From Amia ocellicauda (taxonomy: Eukaryota > Chordata > Actinopteri > Amiiformes > Amiidae): a DNA stretch of 64,000 bases. The notes under the pieces were generated by a model, which was given only the letters and a program-made list of their open reading frames with translations, had not been told where the DNA came from and made no database searches. This document shows positions 12,700-54,870 of the stretch, piece after piece. The stretch spans positions 24,937,225 through 25,001,224 of the forward strand of contig NC_089854.1 in the NCBI RefSeq assembly GCF_036373705.1, given 5' to 3'. Within the stretch, counting starts at the first letter, position 1; each line of letters begins with the position of its first letter. A program made the translations under genes and the position numbers.

Positions 12700-13584
12700 T
12701 CCTGGTATTCACACAGAACAGCCCTCCCCTCCCCTCCCCCTCTCCACACTCCTGCTAGATGTGAAGTTTTCTCCATTTTCACTCTGACAAGGTGAAACGA
12801 GTAGTAGAGGCGCTGTACACACTGAGCATGTGCCTCGGAGGAGAATAAAAGGTGCTCCCTTACGGTAATCCACGGCGTGCATTTCCCCGTTACAGTGAAA
12901 CACGCTACTAAGAAGAGCAGGGCAGCAGTAAAAAAGAAAAGGAAAGAAAAAGAAGGAGTCTATTTTTGTTTCTAATAAACTACTTTCTTCAGTTCTGTAT
13001 TTCACCCGTTCCCATAACTCTTTATTGTTTCAATAGTTAACTATAATTTAGGAGATTCAGAAGAACATTCCTGGGATCCTTTTCCCCCGAAAACTATTTC
13101 ATGTTCCACGTTTAGACTTTTTGCGGCGGGGGGACTCAACCCGGGTTATTAGTTATTAGTGGATACATGCTGTAATGCAAACCACTGGAGGGATCTCCTT
13201 TAGGGGGCACTCTTGCCAAATATGAAAAACAGGATTTTGTTCAAGTTGAACATTTTTAATACCTCACTACCGAAAAACAAACGTCTCCCCAGATAGCACA
13301 GCGTGTAGTAGTAAACGGAGCAAAGTGCATCTTTCACAGCACATCTGTTCAAACTCAGCAACGGTATTTCCAGTGCAAATATAAACACACACACATATAT
13401 GACACACTAGAGAAAAATACATTTCAAAAAGCTATGATTCATGTCCACGTTTTTAATTTTATTGAAGGAGCGGTAACTGTTCAGTGTTTAATTCCATAAT
13501 AATCACGTTTTTAATTGGTCCCCTTATTGCACTTTAATGTTTTTTTCAGTTGTCTTGTATATTCGGCACACAAAGTGCAATATT

Positions 13585-13640
<56 letters not shown>

Positions 13641-14150
13641 TGGTTGTGTTTTCTGCAGCTGTAAGTTAAAAAATAATATTAATATGAAAGCATGCCAGCG
13701 GAGAGCTGTACACATAGGGGACAGGTGTTCATTTCACATCAGGTTAATCTTTACCACATCCCCTTGTTTCCCGGTATGCGGCAGTAAGATCTCAGGGGTC
13801 TTATTCATTGCACTACTGCTGATCACTGCAGGACCCCCCTCATCACGCATGTTAAATGCATAATGCCGTTTGTAGCAGCATCGACAGCATTGCACTTATC
13901 TGGGAGGATGCACTTAGGTGGTTCTGGCTTGTCCATGGTTGCATTAAAATATGCACGCTTCACAGTTAAAAGCTTTGTGCCTGTATATGCCTTTTGACTT
14001 TTACAATTGTACAAACCTATGTGTGGTCCTTCAGCGAGGACAGTGCACCACAGCCCAGCAGCCCGCAGGTACAGTGCACAGCGCGCAGTGTGTTCGTGCG
14101 GGCGGGCTGTGTTGACAATAAAGTTTTCCGGTTCAAGATCAGCGACAGCT
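12700..14150. other. Intergenic region between SOCS3 and PGS1
   Basis: The two genes are transcribed away from each other and this 1.5-kb interval presumably holds both promoters. The part next to PGS1, about 14030-14270, is richer in CG dinucleotides. Apart from the TA run I see no further gene. Confidence 0.5.
13587..13638. repeat. TA microsatellite
   Basis: About 26 uninterrupted TA units. Confidence 0.95.
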
Positions 14151-44141
<29,991 letters not shown>

Positions 44142-45899
44142 CTGGGAAGCTCAACACTACACTGCGTAACAGGGAACAGGTGAGGACTGTGCACAGTACA
44201 GGGACCTCATATCTTAAGTCACCAAATACCCAAGGACTTTCCCTGTTCTGTCAGTCTGATTGATTGTTTGACTCAATGACCTGGACCGTTTAAAAACACA
44301 TTGGAAAGGACAGGCGCTGTGATGAATGTTAGATTAGGAGGCTGTGCAGGACTCAATCCAAGCCAGACCAGATCTGCCCTTATTCTGGTTGTGACTGCAA
44401 TATTGAGCACTGGCTAAATCAAACAAACAAAAAATAAAATGTCAAGTGTTGTGAACATACATTGAAATAGCTGCACTAACATCTGGAAACTATAACAAGT
44501 AATACAATTAATCTAAGATCCACCCCCGCCATTAAATCCTGTCTTAAAAATCAAGGTTCAGTTACAACACTTTCTTTCAAGGCTCTTTCTCTGAGTGTCT
44601 CCTGTCTCATGACTCTCAGTGGCATTAATTTTTTTTTTTTTTTTAAACACACACAAACACCATGTTCCACTCAGGTTGTGTGACCGAGGAGCAAATTGAG
44701 TTCATTCATGGTCAGTGTGAGAATATACCTCATCTGGAAGAGTTCCAGCAACAAAAACAAACTGAAACTGATCGTGATTTACAGTTGGAGCATTCAGGAA
44801 CTATAACCTATAAATCATGTTCATTGCGTTTCAGGAACAGGTTGTACTATGAAGTTAAGTTTCTCTTCCAGTGAAATTCTGAGTGGGGGCTCTCCTACTC
44901 AGCCCAGACAGCACAGACAAGTTGAGAGATTGGGCTTACAGCAACCAATTTCCTATGTACAAACCATAGTGGTGTGGATTTCCATTTCAATGAATACCGT
45001 AGTTTCAGATATTTCAGAACATTCACCACAGAAATTAATTCCTAGCTTCTCTCTGGAGGACTGTACGCCGCCGTGAAGATGCACACGTTTAATTAGAAGT
45101 TTTCCTTCTGTATTTTTTTTGTGGAGGGTTGTTGTGCAATGGCTTACGACTGCTCTCCATTACTACACCCTGATCTGTATTTCCACAGACTGATGCTAGC
45201 AGGCCTTTCACACGACTGGGAGCCAGTCAGCATCGTACACTTCATACCACCCCCCCCATTTATCAGATATGTCTGACAAAAAACAAAAAAATATAGTTTC
45301 TTGTGGTTTTATTGTAAAGCGTAGGAGGCCCTTTTAAAAATAAAGTAATAGAGCCACTTATAGTAAAGAGTTGTGTTTACGGTAAACACATACAAATAAA
45401 CGAAAAGGATCAGGCCCAGTAGGGATTTATAACCATGTGGTGCCTCCTACAGTGATGGACTTTCATTTGAATAGATCTTCAGAATAGATGTTGAGCTCTT
45501 GGGTCATATATTAATATCACATCTGAACCTTTATTTTGTACAAAGGTAAAATGAATATAAATAGATAGATGACAGTTCTCTGAATGGCTCCCTCTCATTT
45601 GTCACCATCCTTTTGTACAGCTAAAAAGAAGTAGAAAGATATTACAGTTTTAGAAAGTTGAAGTGAAATGTCCGTATATATATTTTTGAACATTCGTATT
45701 TCACTTCATGGTTTCAGTATTGTACAGTTATTTTTGTTTTGGTATGTTTTTGTATATGTGAAAACTGCAGGTTTTAAGATCTTCCACATAGAGGGCACAC
45801 ATATCCTAAATAAGATGAGTGAGAATTGCAGTTGTCAGATGTGGGTTCCTGTGGTGTCGCCAGCATTCACGTCTCGGCTGACATATTGGCTATAACCTG

Positions 45900-45955
45900 T
45901 AACAGTGGGTCGAATGGCCTCCTCTCGTTTGTAGACTTTCTTATGTAACAAACTT
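45900..45955 (+). repeat. Possible interspersed-repeat fragment
   Basis: GTCGAATGGCCTCCTCTCGT followed by TTGTAGACTTTCTTATGT resembles a repeat tail seen in many fish genomes. A weaker echo, CTGAATGGCTCCCTCTCATT, lies near 45580. Confidence 0.35.
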
Positions 45956-47261
45956 AGAATCAACTCATACAGGGCGCTGTCGTCTTACATGGGGTTTTCA
46001 TTAGTGCTGTGTGGAACAGAGGTCTCTGATTAAGACTTCTCAATATAGGGATGTTCTTGTTTTTTGTGGTTTCCTTTGCTCTTATCAATTTAAAAGGAAA
46101 TATCCAATTTAATGTTAAACAGTGGGTATTGCCATTTTTGGCTTGTACTTTTTTTTTTTTGTGTGTGGCTGTTGTCAGATATTGCCCTTAATTTCAAAGA
46201 CGGCCCTCGGGTTACTTCATTAGAGATACTAAGAGAGGGAGTGGGAGCCATTGATGTTTATGTATTGTAAAGTATTGGGTAGTGGTTTATTTACGGACAG
46301 ATGTTCATGTAGCATGCCAGGGATATAGTGCTGCTACAATGATAATATTTGCCCATCAGCCCAGGGAATGCAATGAGCTGAGACTGTCACCTTCAACACG
46401 ATATAAATGAACAAATTTTAATAGGACTGTGTGGACACTCTGGTTTCCATGATGAGATTTGTTATGTTTTGACTCAGATGAGAGCATAAACCCAGTGTAG
46501 CATTTGTGGGGCTTGGCAGTCACCCAGCACGTTACCAGTAAGGATCTAAGCCTGATGAGCTTTTATTTTAAATGCACCATAGTAGATTGAATTGATTGCA
46601 AGAGCAGTGAGATCTGAAACTCCTCTTTACGAACATGATGAAAACCTTTTTGTCCCTGTCTTGTGAAATACAGCTTAGAATTACTTCACTGAAACTCACT
46701 CACATTTCATCACTAGTTTCATTTTTAAGCTCACTGTAGTGATTTTGTAAGTGTTCTCATAGTAAACAGAGGTTTTGTTAAGTGACGCACAAGTGGGCAG
46801 TGCAGCCGCAGCCCCAGTCGCCCGTGCTGGGAACTGAGTTACACCGAGTGCGGTACTGACTGTGTTGTGGCTTCTCAACAGAGCTCCTGTAGCTCGATGC
46901 AGAACATTGCCACAGATTTCCGTCACACATTGGTAGAGGGACTCAAAGTGCTTTACAAGCCTGTATTAATTTCCTGTTTAGTCCTAGAAGTACTATTGTG
47001 AGAAAAAAAAAAACATTTGTAAGTAGAAATAGTAAACAATGCACACACATTCACAAGTGGATGTTGGATTTAATCCCCCCCCAATTTACATTTAATAATT
47101 TTAAATTTCAGTGGTTTGAAAAATCTTTTAAATTTAATACAGTGCCATGGTGAAACTGCAAGCTTTTTAAGTCCTCTTTTAGCATACATGCATACATTGT
47201 ATTTTAAGCGCATAATTGAGCATTGGGGTCTACAGTAGGAATTGCTGTAGCATTTTGAGGC

Positions 47262-47318
47262 AGTATTTATTTATTTATTTCTTAGCAGACACCCTTGTCG
47301 AGGGCAATACAATATTTA
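47262..47318 (-). repeat. Short interspersed-repeat tail fragment, reversed
   Basis: ATTTATTTCTTAGCAGACAC followed by CCTTGTCGAGGGCAATACAA matches the family at 16085-16155 in reverse. Confidence 0.5.
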
Positions 47319-49111
47319 ATACTTGATGATGTAGTTACTGCATGCAATGCTAACCTTCGGTAGTTGAAGGTAACTCAGATGTTGAAAAGCATTCTTAACT
47401 TTAAAACCAGCAGAGAAAAGGCTTCCAATTTCACTTCCTTTGTCTGGATTTTGTTTTGTTAATATCTTGGCAAATGTTTCTCAAGGGCTTCTGGGAAGGG
47501 AATTTGCACCATTCAGGGCAGCACTATAGACTGATTTTATTTCTGAACTCAATTGTGAAACCTTATGTTGAGTAAACTGAGTGTTGATTGTTGAGTTCTT
47601 TAATCACTTTCTGAGCATCTTTCCCCCTACAATAATCATTTGTAAAATTATGAATCTTGTATCCAACCCTACAAACTACCAATGGTATTTGACATTGGCT
47701 TAAGTGTTTCATAGGGACATGTTTGCTTGGGCACCAACACAATGCTCATCACGAGCACTATAGACACTCAGAAGTTAAAAAATAAAATAAAAAACTCTAT
47801 TGGATGTTTATTTGCCAAATCACAGTTAAAGATCTAGTATTATCCTTTACAATAAAAGGCAAGCTTGTTTTTTCAGCAGGACAAATCTCTTCAATTAAAT
47901 GGGAAAGGCTGCCTCCTTGTGGACATTGAGCTGAAATTCAACTCCCGTTACCTTTGAATGCTCCAGGCTAGGTCAGTGTTAAACATCATAGGCACACTAA
48001 GATTTCACTAAAGGAAACATAATTGGCCTTTAGTTTTTCTACTGTTAGTTTCAAATGAAAGAGGTCAGCAGAACTCCATTCTCATTCAAATTATTTGAAA
48101 AAGAAAGTAACCAAACTGCTGAAGTTCTCATCCATAAAAGCAGGTGTATTAAAAATATCAGATTCATTAGTTTCTTAATGGACACACATATATTAGAACG
48201 ACTTAATGAGATTCAATTTTATATAAATTTACGTGTATGTAAAGATAGAACTCAGGCCAGACTGCCATTTCTCTTGAAGTCAGCTTAATATGGATGTGGG
48301 TACATTTACACAGCTCCTGTACTGTAAGACAAAACACTAACTTGGTAATCTAGCGTTTGATCATTTAGCGATCGACTGATCTATGATTAATAGTTTCTGG
48401 TGTTATCTATAACTTCACTTACCAGCAGATTGACTCTGACATGAACAAGAACAGGAGAACAAATTAAGTACTGTTCAATTCAAACATTATTGAATTGGAC
48501 CTACAGTAATTCACGTCTGTTGGAGTTCCCATAAGATTGAGAATGAATTACGATTTGTCAATTGAGGTAGAAAAAGCTTTTGAAAGACAAGGATACTTTC
48601 TAATCCTTTAACATGAGTATTTGTGAAAGCGTGTTTGAGCTGATCACAAACAATTAGTAGTTTTTAACATGAGCAGAAAAAGAGGGAGGGCATTACATAA
48701 TTTCTTCTGGGAAATGTTGGGAGCATTACTGCTAACTAGATTAGAGAATACTAATGTACACTGTCAGCTTGGATCCTATTCTTCTAGAATAAAAACATCT
48801 GTTCACAGTGTTGACTAGTTATTTTTACATGTATTGTTCTACCACTTCTCACAATCCATTACCAGTAAATCTAGAATATTGTCATTGTGATCGCAGGCAT
48901 AGCCATGGGCTTGGTTTTAATAGCAGTAAGTGTGACACTCTGTTTCAAATGATGTTAAACACTTTATTATTTGAAGTGAAAAGGCAACCCCACCAAGTTT
49001 GATGTTTAATAAATTAACCCCCGATGAATATGGAAAATAATCTCTAACACTACGTTGAACTTTAAATTTGATTTGTGTGTTCGATTTTGTATTTTGCTTT
49101 TCCTCGTTGTC

Positions 49112-49355
49112 GCACACTTGCGGTGGGGAGACTGACGCTAGGACCCCCTTGGCTGGTTTCTCTTTTGTCTTTAGGTTGAATGTCCAGATGAAGGTGGGTC
49201 CCCAGAGGCAGGCTTTGTACACTGGGCATTCACAGGTGTTCTTGCTCTCTTGCCTGTCCACTGGAATTGCTTTAATGAACATCACTGGCATGGATGGGGT
49301 TAACTCTTTCAACCTGGCATCTGCAATCACCCCTGTCTGCGTGTCCCAGCGGCCC
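49112..49355 (-). pseudogene. dnah17: DNAH17-like fragment: last exon
   Basis: After acceptor CTTACAG the frame gives [34 protein letters not shown] and [18 protein letters not shown], the C-terminal dynein cap. The nearly invariant Trp after PAK is Gly, the hydrophobic end is altered (SVSPPQV) and the codon where the stop is expected is TGC, so reading continues. Confidence 0.85.
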
Positions 49356-50959
49356 CTGTAAGGCACGTCCACGCCTCCAGCGTCACCCGTAAGAAGAAAT
49401 AATTTGCATCTTCACCAGAGGTACATTATATTTTAAAAGTAATTTATGCAGTCGTTCCCAGTGGTGTGGTTATTACTGTGGTTTGCATTTCAGTTACTGT
49501 AAGAGAATCCTAAACTGTCTGACAGGTACAATAACATGGCTTTTTTCATTAAGTTCATGCAGGACTCTTTGGCTGCCTTAGTTCCATATCAGTTGACATT
49601 GCTGTGAATTATTAGTGCTATGTCACATTTTTCATTTTTAAACTGTATTAAGTCTGCAACAACAATTTCAGCTCTGCCTCATAATACATCCAACAAGGTA
49701 CTGCCCCATGCTATAAACCATGCTTTCAGCTGAGGTCTCCTACAGGAAGAACTAAAATACCTTCATTTCTCAGCGTCAAGCTTTTTTTTATTCTTACAAG
49801 TGCAGATAGTAACCCTGGAGTGATATTGTTTGTATAAAAGAATGCCTACGTCAGAGGTTATGAAAACAATGTGAAATAGCCTTATTTGTGTGTGCTATAT
49901 GTGATCAGCTGAGACATGATCCTACTGTGGTTCTTAAAGCCCGAGCTGAGTATCGCCATAAACACTTCTGACATATGGATCTGAACCTGAACAGATACGT
50001 GAAAAGTCTGGTGATACGAGGCAGAGAGAGGCCTTTACTACACAACATACAACAACACCTCAAAGCCATTTGTGTTTAAAGAGAAGTGTAAAGAATGCAT
50101 TTTTCAGTTTCAATTCTGTATTTGTTTTTTAATATTTATAAATACTATATTTCTTCATTAATATGTAATTAAATTAACAAATTACTAAAATGTTGTGTGC
50201 TTCTTATTTCAAATGTTTATTAACAACAACAAAATAACTATTCACTAGTAAATAATTCCAGACCAGTCTAAAAAGCTGAATTACAAAAAAAAAAAAAAAA
50301 AAACTTAGCAGGAAGTGTGGTTTTGTGTAGTGGTGGTTTTTGTTGTGATTTTTACATCTCTCTCTCTACAGACTCAGAATCATTTATTGTGATAACATCA
50401 AAACTGAACACAATGTTCAAGGTGTGGTTTCACTCTAGTTCTTGGTACATGCTTTACACTTCTAAATATATCTAGCCATTGTTAAACATTGTAATTGCTT
50501 CTCCAGATTGCATTTAATTCTGGTATTGATGGGTATAACATATACAGTTTTTTGTTTTTTTTAATATATAAATATTAATTCTCCATTGTAAGGACAGAAG
50601 GATTGCTTATATTGCACTGTGAATGACTTACAGAAGACTAGACATTCTTAAGTCCTAAAAACATCAGCAAAAATGTTGTGACTCTCAAACTCGAATTGGT
50701 AAATAAAGATGAAAGAACTACTGTGAAAAACAAGGTGAAGTAGTAGCCATGGCAGCTCACGGTTTTGAACTGACGACTTTTGACTCCCTTGATGAAGGAA
50801 GGTTTTTCAATGATGGCATAAAGAATAACTGGGCAAGTGTGACCTTTGTCTTTTTTCAGGGTACTGGTACAGGAAGCAGTATTAATGACATTGAAAGATG
50901 ATACCATCCCACAATGTTCCATAGCAGTTGGATGTGTTTTTCAGTGGCACAAGGCTTAC

Positions 50960-51091
50960 CTGGATTCTCAGTAACGGATCTGTACACTAGTATCCCAGGC
51001 CTTGGAGCAAATGGTAGGCAACTCTGTCCAGGACTCCGGCATGCTGTCAAAGAAAAGGTCCTCCATACCTGAAGTGATTGTTAGCTCCCCC
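50960..51091 (-). pseudogene. dnah17: DNAH17-like fragment: third C-terminal exon
   Basis: Between acceptor TTAACAG and donor CCAG/GTAAGC, frame 1 gives ELTITSGMEDLFFDSMPESW. The match then continues only in another frame as AYHLLQGLGY, stop, CTDPLLRIQ. So there is one frameshift, and a stop codon (TAG) where dyneins have Trp. Confidence 0.82.
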
Positions 51092-51255
51092 CTGTTAAGA
51101 TAGAATTGGGTATTAGAAATATTCACTGTAAAGCTGATGTTTTAAAAATAATTTTGGCACTGCCTTTGTTTGTCCCAATTAAATAGTAAGAGCCAACATA
51201 CAAACAAACACACAACATGAAACCTTGTCTTCCAGATTGTACACAATGTTCTCAC

Positions 51256-51439
51256 CCTTAAGCCCATATTGAACTCATTGAAAGACCTCCTGATTTCTTT
51301 GGTCAGGAAGTTCATTCTCTCAGACTCTCGAATGGCAACAATCATGAATGCAGCCCTTTTTTCTGCTTTGGACACAATCTCAAATCATATTAAATTAATC
51401 TGGCAGGCTCTCTCGAATATCGTCCAGCATTCCTTTCAC
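51256..51439 (-). pseudogene. dnah17: DNAH17-like fragment: second C-terminal exon
   Basis: Acceptor TTTTTCAG and donor TTAAGG/GTGAGA are kept. VKGMLDDIRESLPD is followed by a TAA where Glu is expected, then FNM. After a frameshift it continues VAIRESERMNFLTKEIRRSF and NEFNMGL, matching the dynein C-terminal domain. Confidence 0.85.
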
Positions 51440-51775
51440 CTGAAAAACAAAAACAAACAATGGTTATCTTAGCAGAGTTTAGAACATGGCTCATCAGCTC
51501 ACATTATCTCTGTTTATACTGCCTATTGTAAAGGATGACACAGAAATTCCACTACAGCCAATCACTGCCCAGCACCACATGAGAATCCTGAGCGAGAATA
51601 ATATGGCCGTTATTAGGGCGAGCTTGTTCTTTCATTTCATTTGATTCTATCTCAGTTCCTGTTTCCTGCATTAAATACATTCCATACTGTACTTCAATTC
51701 CAATAGCTACCATTGTCTTGTTCTTTGAAGTGAAAAGGGTGTTTCTCCAGTGAGAGTGAGTACATATTGCATTAC

Positions 51776-51909
51776 CTTCTCCTCACGCGACACCCTGGCC
51801 CCTCCTGCTGCCTCCAACTCCCCACAGTGTGGAAGAGCTTCTCAGAGGTGATGATCAGAAACCTGATCTCCATGTTGGGGTGTAAGGGCTCTCTGTAGGC
51901 AGCATTGCC
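51776..51909 (-). pseudogene. dnah17: DNAH17-like fragment: first C-terminal exon kept
   Basis: Gives LHPNMEIRFLIITSEKLFHTV and then, after a frameshift, ELEAAGGARVSREEK before donor GAGAAG/GTAATG. This sits just before the fragment at 51256-51439 in normal dyneins. Confidence 0.8.
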
Positions 51910-51999
51910 CTATTAAATAAGCATGCTTGCTTCAACACAAAGAGCCACAGACATCCTCACCATGCTGAATGAATATCAACTTGGATGCTTATAAATAGG

Positions 52000-52160
52000 A
52001 AATTATATAAAATAAAACCTTTTTCTTTAATAGTAGTGGAAGCAAATTTGCATTTTCCCCAAGTGTGAATGCGCTGATGTGGGGCCTGTTCATACACATC
52101 TCTCATCAAAACCTTTATATCGAAAACATTTGGAACAGTTGCTGCTAAGAAATCTGTGGA
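52000..52160 (-). other. Possible further dynein-derived fragment
   Basis: After an acceptor-like TTTCTTAG the minus strand reads VPNVFDIKVLMRDVYEQAP. It lies where the next tail exon of DNAH17 would be, but the match to that exon is too weak to claim. Confidence 0.2.
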
Positions 52161-52409
52161 GAAAAACACTTTTCTTTACAATATACATAATAAATACAGA
52201 ACTGGTGTATTGAAAATGTTTTATGCAATGTGATATAAGCAACTTACTGAATGATGAAAACTGTGGGTAAATACTCCAAACTACTAATATTGTATTGCTA
52301 TGTAGACAGCTGTCAGACCACTCTAGCAGTGAGAATATTACAGAAGTAGCACTGACATGGACTGATTACATATGAAGTTGCGACTGAGTTAATGAGTATT
52401 AAAACTTAC

Positions 52410-52505
52410 CATCACTATTCCAGCCCAGAGAAGTTTCTGCTTGCTCTAATTTGTCAACTATACCTTTACGTTCATTCTCAATCAGAGGGAATTCAACTGG
52501 TAGAA
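52410..52505 (-). pseudogene. dnah17: DNAH17-like fragment: tail exon, frame open
   Basis: Acceptor TTGTACAG, donor GATGG/TAAG-type, 96 nt without a stop. It reads VLPVEFPLIENERKGIVDKL and LEQAETSLGWNSDG, close to the dynein tail segment ending in WNxxG. Confidence 0.82.
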
Positions 52506-52576
52506 CTGTACAATACAATAATATGAAAAAATAATAGACTTCAAATGAGGAAAGGGTTAAATACCAGAACTATTTA

Positions 52577-53368
52577 CAGTGCATCTGGAAAGTATTCACA
52601 GCGCTTCACTTTTTCCACATTTTGTTATGTTACAGCCTTATTCCAAAATGGATTAAATTCATTATTTTCCTCAAAATGCTACAAACAATACCCCATAATG
52701 ACAACGTAAAGAAGTTTGTTTGAAATCTTTGCAAATTTATTAAAAATAAAAAACAAAAAAAGCACATGTATAAGTATTCACAGCCTTTGCCATGACACTC
52801 AAAATTGAGCTCAGGTGCATCCTGTTTCCACTGATCATCCTTGAGATGTTTCTACAACTTGATTGGAGTCCACCTGTGGTAAATTCAGTTGATTGGACAT
52901 GATTTGGAAAGGCAACTCTGTGAATGTCCTTGAGTGGCCCAGCCAGAGCCCAGACTTGAACCCGATTGAACATCTCTGGAGAGATCTGAAAATGGTTGTG
53001 CACCGACGCTCCCCATCCAACCTGATGGAGCTTGAGAGGTCCTGCAAAGAAGAATGGGAGAAACTGCCCAAAAATAGGTGTGCCAAGCTTGTAGCATCAT
53101 ACTCAAAAAGACTTGAGGCTGTAATTGGTGTCAAAGGTGCTTCAACAAAGTACTGAGCAAAGGCTGTGAATACTTATGTACATGTGCTTTTTTTGTTTTT
53201 TTTAATACATTTGCAAAGATTTCAAACAAACTTCTTTACGTTGTCATTATGGGGTATTGTTTGCAGAATTTTGAGGAAAATAATGAATTTAATCAATTTT
53301 GGAATAAGGCTGTAACAAAACAAAATGTGGAAAAAGTGAAGCGCTGTGAATACTTTCCGGATGCACTG
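52577..53368 (+). mobile_element. Tc1-like element, internally deleted, long inverted ends
   Basis: 792 bp bounded by CAGTGCATCTGGAAAGTATT and its complement, flanked by TA. The outer 150-200 bp on each side are inverted copies of each other. The remaining plus-strand frame (52893-53156) holds only the transposase end, from [14 protein letters not shown] to ASTKY, so the element is non-autonomous. It sits between two dynein tail fragments. Confidence 0.92.
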
Positions 53369-53784
53369 TAGTTACAAAAATATTAAACTGGATAACATTT
53401 TAAAAAAATTGTTTATGTTGAGCAAAAGAATAACAGACAAAAATATATAATAATTAAACAATTGAATATGAAATAATGTGGCTGGGTGAGGCATATGGAC
53501 ACAAATCATTTTGTGCTTTTGATCATGACAGCTGTACACTGGCAAACCTTGTACCAGGATACAATCAGGTCCGGATTGCCAACATACTTCTGGAAAGTAA
53601 ATTTTTTTCCAAATACATCCCCAGCACTGTGTAGGGATATTTTCCTGGCCCTGAATAGTCAAGTATTTTTCAGAACTGCCACCAGCTACAAGAAACAAGC
53701 AATTTCTGCAATTCTGTTTTTGGAGTTTATTGTTCATCCTAAACAGTCTGCATTCAAGATCATGAAGCACAATAAATAAATACA

Positions 53785-53818
53785 TACATACATACATACA
53801 TACATGCATACATACAAA
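53785..53818. repeat. CATA tetranucleotide run
   Basis: Tandem CATA units directly abut the donor of the dynein fragment at 53820. Confidence 0.85.
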
Positions 53819-53819
53819 C

Positions 53820-54015
53820 CTGTTGATTCAAGTTCACGCTCAGTAAGTTCCTCTTCGAGTTTAGCAGGATCAGGGGCTGCTATAAGTTGACCTGGCAATC
53901 TGCTTCCACACCAATGGTCCATCCTTGGTACACATTTACACAGTACTTCTGCAGCAGGTTAAGCGTCTCCTTATACTTGTGGAAAACCAGCTTGGCTTCT
54001 CCTGTCTCCATGCAG
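53820..54015 (-). pseudogene. dnah17: DNAH17-like fragment: tail exon with a stop
   Basis: Acceptor GTTCTTAG, donor AACAG/GTTTGT. It reads GEAKLVFHKYKETLNLLQKY and GWTIGVEADCQVNL, then TAG, then QPLILLNSKRNLLSVNLNQQ. This is the tail part that in DNAH17 reads through GVDQDCHFNLGQPLIL, so one in-frame stop has replaced a residue before QPL. Confidence 0.88.
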
Positions 54016-54206
54016 CTAAGAACCATGAACACTTATATTTCACTCAAACAACTCAATTAAGACCACTGAACACAATCAACTCTCAATACTTGTTTATGAA
54101 TGGAAGCGCATTATATGATCTTACAGAAAATGAATATCATCACATTCAATTCAGATCACTCTCAAACTGTAGCAATTCATATCTTGTTCACAGGTGAGTT
54201 ACTTAC

Positions 54207-54469
54207 GGATGATGAATTGTCCTCAAGCTCCTCATAGGGCTCTGGATCCTGTCTTCTGAGCTCCTGGGCCCATTTCAGCTGGCCAGCTACAGGGGGCAGA
54301 TTTCTATTGTTGGGAGGAACTGCTCCACATGCTTTTGGGGCTGCATATCATACATGAGCTTTGTTCTGTCTAACTCATCAGTAATCATTTTGACCACTTT
54401 ATTATATTTAAAAGACATCTGTGACTGTATCTGAGGGCTCTCCATGAGGAAACTAAACATGTCAAAGAG
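54207..54469 (-). pseudogene. dnah17: DNAH17-like fragment: tail exon with a frameshift
   Basis: After CTTTCTAG it reads LFDMFSFLMESPQIQSQMSF and DELDRTKLMYDMQ. The frame is then lost and the match resumes as GAVPPNNRNLPPVAGQLKWA and QELRRQDPEPY up to donor TCATCC/GTAAGT. The lost frame near residue 50 disables it. Confidence 0.88.
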
Positions 54470-54759
54470 CTAGAAAGAAAAACATACGTAATCTGGAAAA
54501 ATAATGTTGCTAACAAAGAGGGTTGGGGGTGTTCAACATAATTTATTGATATATGTAGCTTACTTCACAAACAGTCTTCCACCTTTACCAAAATTATGCA
54601 AATTCCCAATTCTTCTTAACATTCAAATCTATTAGTTTCAGGCCTAAATTTTGTATTAAAACCATGAAGTGTAAGATGACTACCAGCCTTCGCAAAAAGG
54701 ATGTCTGCTCTAATCATATGCATAAACATATTAATAAAATCTAAAGCCATTACATTTAC

Positions 54760-54870
54760 CTCCCAAAACTAGCTCCAGATGGATGAGCTCCAGAGACTCC
54801 TCATAGATACAGCACACCAAGGTGCCCAGGGCACTTCCCCTCACCCCTTGCATTTCTACCTTCTCCAAAT
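54760..54870 (-). pseudogene. dnah17: DNAH17-like fragment: most N-terminal piece seen
   Basis: Acceptor GGATTTGCAG, donor GGGAG/GTAAAT. It reads LEKVEMQGVRGSALGTLVCC and IYEESLEL, like the LEKIELGGVRG segment of DNAH17, about 450 residues into the protein. No earlier dynein exon was found further right. Confidence 0.8.

Larger units (their letters stand above)
44142..49111. other. PGS1 3' flank and intergenic region
   Basis: About 5 kb without a recognisable gene. The first few hundred bases are PGS1 3' UTR. A repeat-like segment GGGTCGAATGGCCTCCTCTC lies at about 45906-45950, and a reversed short-repeat tail at 47270-47312. Confidence 0.55.
49112..54870 (-). pseudogene. dnah17: Decayed axonemal dynein heavy chain, DNAH17-like, motor deleted
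   Basis: Eight exon-like fragments in the correct order on the minus strand match an axonemal outer-arm dynein heavy chain; position next to PGS1 and close similarity point to DNAH17. Four come from the N-terminal tail (54760-52410) and four from the extreme C-terminus (51909-49112). Only 500 bp separate the groups, so some 3,000 residues, including all AAA+ motor modules, are gone. Several fragments keep good splice sites, but stops and frameshifts occur in at least five. The intact protein would power the sperm outer dynein arm. This may be one dead duplicate or the only copy; the window cannot tell. Confidence 0.88.

Noticed and set aside
49068..49361. Plus-strand open frame of 97 codons
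   Set aside because: It is the complement of the last DNAH17-like exon.
50638..50922. 94-codon minus-strand frame between dynein fragments
   Set aside because: It does not match the dynein segment expected between its neighbours and shows no other family.
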